A stretch of 64,000 bases of DNA from Aquatica leii (lineage: Eukaryota > Arthropoda > Insecta > Coleoptera > Lampyridae): positions 87,267,389-87,331,388 of the forward strand of contig CM069435.1 in assembly GCA_035610365.1 (NCBI GenBank), read 5' to 3'. Positions within the stretch are counted from its first letter, which is position 1; every line of letters starts with the position of its first letter. This document shows positions 59,500-64,000 of this stretch, piece by piece. Below the pieces are notes generated by a model that did not search any database, was not told where the DNA came from, and saw only the letters and a program-made list of their open reading frames with translations. The translations under genes were made by a program, and so were the position numbers.

Positions 59500-61690
59500 G
59501 TATTCATTATCAAGAAATATCTGCTAGATGTACAGTGGATATTCCATAACGACATCTATAACAAACATTTTATAGATATACAGGGGATATATCTGGTACA
59601 AATCGTTTTCAACAATAATTAATATTTATTTTACGATTAATCATTATTTATGCTTAAACTATGACAATGTAACAAATTTAATAATTTTTTATGATCAATT
59701 AAGTGACGGGATTCTTATCCATTTACTTTAGCCAATGTATATCCATTCCATATCAGTAAGGATATGGATCTGTTATGGATGTTGTGGTAATCTAAAGGAT
59801 ATCCACTGTATGTTATGTGTTGTATGGGTTGTTCATGATGCAAAAGCACAATTATTTATTATACAGGGTGTGTCAGACAAGCACTTAAATATGATTAAGG
59901 ATTGCCAGACTGCGAAAGAACAGATGAAAGCGCTTAAAGATGTTTTTGTAAGAACCAGTTCGTTTACAAAGCTTACATTATGGAGAAAATTGTTTAATCT
60001 CAAATCAGGTAGTAAACAAAGTTTAGAAGATCATTTTTTTAAATTTTGAAACCATAATAAGAGATTTTGCAAGATTTAGGATCAACAATTAATGAATCTG
60101 ACAAGGTGTGCCATCTATTGCTATTACTTCCAACAAGGTATGATACAGTCATCACTGCCCTAGAGGCCATAAGTGACGTCAAAATGGATTTTGCCAAGAC
60201 GAGATTGCTCGACGAAGAATTAAAATTAAAATCGAAGTAAAAGAAAATCAAAATTTCAGTAGTGATTACAGCTTAAAAGCATCTACAGGTTTTTTATTTG
60301 TGGAGATAAAAATCATTTTAAAGCACATTGTCCTAAGAAGACCACCCAGAACAGATTTCATGGAGGAAGTAGGGGAAGGTATCAAAATTTTCATGCAAGA
60401 GGTAAATATAGCAGAAGAAAAAGAAATAGTACTGGTTACAGCAAGCTCAAAAGAAAGGTATTTTACAAGTAAGATGTCAAGGAAAAAAATGGTAATCGAA
60501 GCAGTAACTGTGCCTGGTTTTAAACATAACTTGCTCTCAGCGCCGGCACTAACCTCAAAACTTACAAAGCAAAAGCTACCAGATTACCACCTAAAAAACT
60601 AAATAGTTGGAGAGAAGCAAAATTGCCAAGTGGTCAAATACTTATCGAGACGAAGTGGATTTTTAAAATAAAGAAAGATGGGACAAAGAAGTCCAGATTG
60701 GTGGCAAGACGATTTCAGTAACCTTACGAAGATTTTATGGCATTTAGTTATGCACCTGTATGCAGAATGTCGACAATTCGAATTTGATTGAGTGTGATTG
60801 GTGTTTGAAAGAAATTGATGTGCCAACAGCTTTTTTAAACAGTGAATTGGATCATGATGTATATATTTATGCACCTGAAGGTCTTGAAAATGAAGAAAAA
60901 TATCTAAAGCTAAATAGAGCATATGGTTTACGAAGTGCACTGAAAGTATGGAACAATAAATTCTCTAGCATTCTAGCAAGTATAGGTTTCAAAAGATCAA
61001 AATACGGATTTTGTTTATATAGTAACAAAAATGTTCATCTCGTACTCTTTGTTGATGATGCATTGATCACCAGAGAAGAAAATGAAGTTAAATTATTGTT
61101 GAAAGAATTACACAACAAACTAAATGTCAAAATTATTGTAGATGTGTCGTCATTTCTGGGTGTGCAAATAGATAAAGTTGAAGAAAGTTTAAAAATCACA
61201 AAACCAAAAGTTATTACTAAGATTATGGAAGAATTTGATATGCAAGAATATCGAGGTGTGGTACACCAATGGAAGTTAATTTTTCGTTAGAAGGTCCTAT
61301 TAATAAAGAAGTTCCTTATCGTAAATTGATTTGTAGCCTGATGTTGTACTACATAGCAATAAGTAGGTCTGACCTGTCATATTCCGTTTCGTATTTGAGC
61401 AGGTATTTAGATAAACCAATCAAGCCTGGAGAGCTGGAAAGAGAATCCTAAGCTATTTGAGTAACACTAAAAATTTAGGACTAGTGTTTAAAAAAGGTGA
61501 AAATAAATTGAAAAGATTTTGAGATGCCGATTGGGTTAATGATAAACAGTCACGAAAAAGCGTTAGTGGGTTTGTAGGTATTTACACGGGAAATACAGTG
61601 ATGTGGCATTCCAAAAAACAAAATTGCGTTGCTTTATCAATGGAAGCAGAATTAATTAGCAATCTAATTAAAGATTATCACATTTAATTT

Positions 61691-62099
61691 CTAAATTTAT
61701 AGAAGCCTACTAGTTCGAATTTACCGCGTCAAATTATTTGGTTATTTATATGGTGATTTTTAGTAGTGTTATTCTAAGTTATTAAATAAGGTATAGCCAC
61801 AGTATAATGTTTTAACAGTAGTTCCACTCTCAGGAATTTTTTTCCGTAAAATTTCACGGAGCATGACCGACTCGTGGTATCTTGCGCAGTAACTCGTTTT
61901 TAGCATTTGTTATTATTATGTTGCTTCCATCGTTTTCATAACCTTTTTCACAATAATCTTTCTTGTGTAATATCAATCATTTGTTTAGTATAAAATAGTT
62001 TTTAATAGTTGAGAGTATTATTTATGCGTTTCAATTAGTTCTATATTTCATTTTAAGTTTATTTAGTACATTTATGTGTTTGTGTGAAAGTGCGTGAAA
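61691..62099. other. Non-coding stretch upstream of the THAP gene
   Basis: Holds one copy of an 18-bp sequence ACTCGTGGTATCTTGCGC (61870-61887) repeated at 63672-63689 in the same orientation. Otherwise nothing recognised. Presumed promoter of the THAP gene, without identified motifs. Confidence 0.4.
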
Positions 62100-62865
62100 A
62101 TGAGTGGTTTACGATACCGCAAATACTGCTGTGTAAAGAACTGCAAAAATAATAGTAAGAATAATCCAAGCATTCGTTTTTTCCGTATGCCAGCTGATGC
62201 AATAAGGTAAATTTTTGAAAAGTAATTCATACGTTTATATATATCGGTTGAATTGTCTAGATGTCAAAATTGGCTTAAAAACAGTGGTCGTGCCGATTTA
62301 ACGAAGAAAGATGGTAACTATTGTCACAAGCAAGTTAGAATGTACAGCAGTCATTTTGAAAACAGGATGGTTTCATCGCTGCTAAAAAATCGCTTAAAAC
62401 GTAATGCTGCTGTTCCAACGTTATTCGAAGCGATACCAGTAGAAGATAGTGTACCACAGCAAGACTGTCGTAAGTTTTAAAACAAAACACAATTGATATA
62501 TAGATTTAAAAAAAAAACATACATGTAGGTACATATAAAACATTTTGTTTCAGTTTCAGAATCTATGCAACAGACAAATCAATCAGTGGACACATCAAGG
62601 TTTACAATTGAAAGCGAGACTGGTAGTACGTAGTTTATTACTTTTCAATAAATATTTCTTTTTTTAAATTAAATATATAATTGTAGGTTCTATAATAGAA
62701 GTACAACCTAGTTGCAGTTATTATTCTTTGGACTTAGCAACGACTCCTGTTAAATCCTCAAAAGGTATAGATTATTTCATAGTCTTTAATAAGGTATTGT
62801 TTTTTCTTTGTTTTTTAGATGTTTTTTCGCAAACCTCATCAGCATCGACTGCAAATACTCGATGA
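62100..62865 (+). CDS. THAP-domain protein, 170 aa, possibly truncated
   Basis: Five exons with GT-AG introns: 62100-62206, 62261-62469, 62554-62625, 62687-62764, 62819-62865, total 171 codons including a TGA at 62863-62865. The N-terminal 90 residues are a THAP zinc finger. The C2CH ligands are visible as CCVKNC, then C in RCQNW and H in YSSHFE. Also present are the FFRMP motif and the AVPTLF end signature (written AAVPTLF). THAP domains bind specific DNA in host regulators and in P-element transposases. After the TGA the same frame continues as a leucine-zipper-like stretch (KLKLQRKLDALEKL) to a second stop, so the TGA may be premature. The gene may therefore be a decaying host or P-element-like gene. 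Confidence 0.65.
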
Positions 62866-62995
62866 AAATTAAAACTGCAGAGAAAATTGGATGCTCTCGA
62901 AAAATTGTGTGTAAAGAGAAAATCGTGGTATCAAAGATAATTGATGAGCAATTCTGCAACTATTGCGATGAACACTTTCTTAAAATAACTTAACC

Positions 62996-63671
62996 TATGC
63001 TGCCACCTTTATAAAATTGCAATTATACGGCTAACAACAACTGCTGCGAAGAGTCCTAGTTACACGAATAAGTTTTTTCAGTTTGCATTAGGAGTTCTGT
63101 TTATTTTGATTTCAATATACAATTTTATTAATTGTGGATTATACAATTTTATTAATAGTGGATGTTGAACGTTAATTATTTTTGGTTTGTAAAAGTTAAA
63201 TAATATAATAAAAAGTTTGTTTTTCTTTTAAAATCTTAATACATTAACACTGGGCCGTCAAAAATTGCTATACAGTTTGATAAGAAATAACTTGCTAAAT
63301 TCGATTTTTTTAAATTCAGGATACGTATAAATTTCATATCACTGTTGACTTTGCACATCTAAATTTTACGTAAACAACGTAAATACCATCTTATAAAGAG
63401 AATACACGTTCGCGGACCATTTTAAGGTTTGTAATGCTTCACGTTTTATATGAAGTAAATATTAGTTACTTTTACTGAATTTTAAATTTAAAAATAAATA
63501 TTTTTTTATAGTTTGTTTTAACAGTATTAAATAATTTCCGTTGTTATTACATAAATAGCATAAAATTGATTTAAAAAGGAAATAACATCGGGCGTAAAAA
63601 AGTGAATGGCATCGACGCTTTGAATTAAGAATATTTAAAATTTGAATTTAGCGCTGAAATCACTCAAATCA
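62996..63671. other. Non-coding stretch downstream of the THAP gene
   Basis: AT-rich with no recognised gene. Ends at the second copy of the 18-bp direct repeat (63672-63689). Confidence 0.4.
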
Positions 63672-63689
63672 ACTCGTGGTATCTTGCGC

Positions 63690-64000
63690 TAGAAAATTTT
63701 TTGGAACAAACATCAAAGGTGCCGACAAGGAGTGGTCCTACTGGATCTGAAAGCATTATACTGTGGTATAGCTGACCACAACAGTTACATTATCTTTGAG
63801 TTACTCTACAATGAGCAAATGGAGTCAAGGGACGAAGAATACAAAAAAGCAGACTGATTAGCAAACAAATTCCTCTTAATAGGGCCTGAACCAACCTGTG
63901 GTCTAGCATATAAGACTATCAGGTGGGAGATTAGAAACTTATTAAGGCAGAAACATACCTCACACTGGTTGCCAGCTCCTGAACTAAAACAGTTAGGGGT
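63690..64000 (+). mobile_element. Non-LTR retrotransposon RNase H relic, cut by the window edge
   Basis: Broken translation gives EEYKKAD, a stop, LANKFLLIGPEP, then YKTIRWEIRNLLRQKHTSHW. This is the usual end of the RNase H domain in insect non-LTR elements and a continuation of the type seen at 43610-43860. Its 3' end is outside the window. Confidence 0.6.

Larger units (their letters stand above)
56489..59828. mobile_element. TIR element, CCCANNMARCACA family, 'GGATAT' type, inside copia gag
   Basis: Ends CCCATACAACACATG and, inverted, CCCATACAACACATA, flanked by TT on both sides (56487-56488 and 59829-59830). Removing it with one TT keeps the gag frame exactly. Left (56520-56770) and right (59520-59815) zones are rich in GGATAT/ATATCC words. 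It was itself invaded by the hAT at 58489-59499. The interior from 56770 to 58480 has no recognisable gene. Confidence 0.82.
56348..61690 (+). mobile_element. Decayed Ty1/copia element, interrupted
   Basis: Gag starts at 56348 (MLNVPMLSANNYNNWKFRIT) and breaks off at 56488. It resumes in frame at 59831 (HDAKAQLFII, LGSTINESDKVCHLLLLLP) to about 60240. A CCHC remnant follows (CGDKNHFKAHCPKK, about 60296). Most of the protease-integrase region is deleted. The RT runs from about 60640 (WIFKIKKDGTKKSRLVAR) through VPTAFLNSELDHDVYIYAPE and FVDDALI, then an RNase H end (ISRSDLSYSVSYLSRYL; SVSGFVGIYTGNTVMW; SMEAELISN) at about 61655. Stops and frameshifts are frequent. I did not find LTRs. Confidence 0.8.

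Overview
This window looks like an AT-rich, repeat-laden stretch of an insect nuclear genome, possibly a beetle (the order is a guess). The evidence is short GT-AG introns, an odorant receptor of the insect-specific 7tm_6 type, a CYP4-like P450, and a wide mix of arthropod transposons. Only a handful of host genes are present. Most of the rest is transposon, often nested three or four deep.

Layout. 1-9.7 kb: mostly non-coding, with a 672-bp hAT-type MITE, a 5' fragment of a P450 gene, and two TIR elements with dense subterminal word arrays. 9.7-18.4 kb: a nearly complete Ty3/gypsy retrotransposon on the minus strand (LTRs about 99% identical, 4-bp target duplication). Its integrase ORF carries an OARD1/TARG1-like macrodomain with both catalytic residues, followed by a CCCH zinc finger. 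A probable 2-kb solo LTR sits inside its 3' LTR. 18.4-24.3 kb: a decayed DUF4371-type hAT transposase interrupted by a PIF/Harbinger element and a hAT MITE. 26.9-32.3 kb: the host gene island, all on the minus strand: an acidic protein, an intact five-exon odorant receptor, and a nine-exon CYP4-like P450 whose penultimate exon is broken by a hAT MITE. 33-36 kb: a decayed non-LTR retrotransposon. 37-38 kb: a 1-kb foldback element.

38.8-48.4 kb: a TDRD7/Tapas-like multi-Tudor gene lacking its N-terminal exons, with a recent 4.5-kb tandem duplication. The duplication break keeps a splice donor, and the phases allow the upstream copy to splice in frame to the downstream copy. 49.5-52.2 kb: a Tc1/mariner element with an intact DD82E (Sailor-type) transposase. 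52.6-61.7 kb: a Penelope-like element and a copia element, each interrupted by a member of a TIR family ending in CCCANNMARCACA. One of these members is itself invaded by a hAT, which holds a further small member. 62-64 kb: a THAP-domain gene or gene remnant and a non-LTR RNase H relic.

The clearest candidate for an undescribed system is the gypsy element that appears to have captured an ADP-ribosyl hydrolase macrodomain and a CCCH finger at the end of Pol. The second is the CCCANNMARCACA element family, whose members share termini but carry different dense subterminal words.
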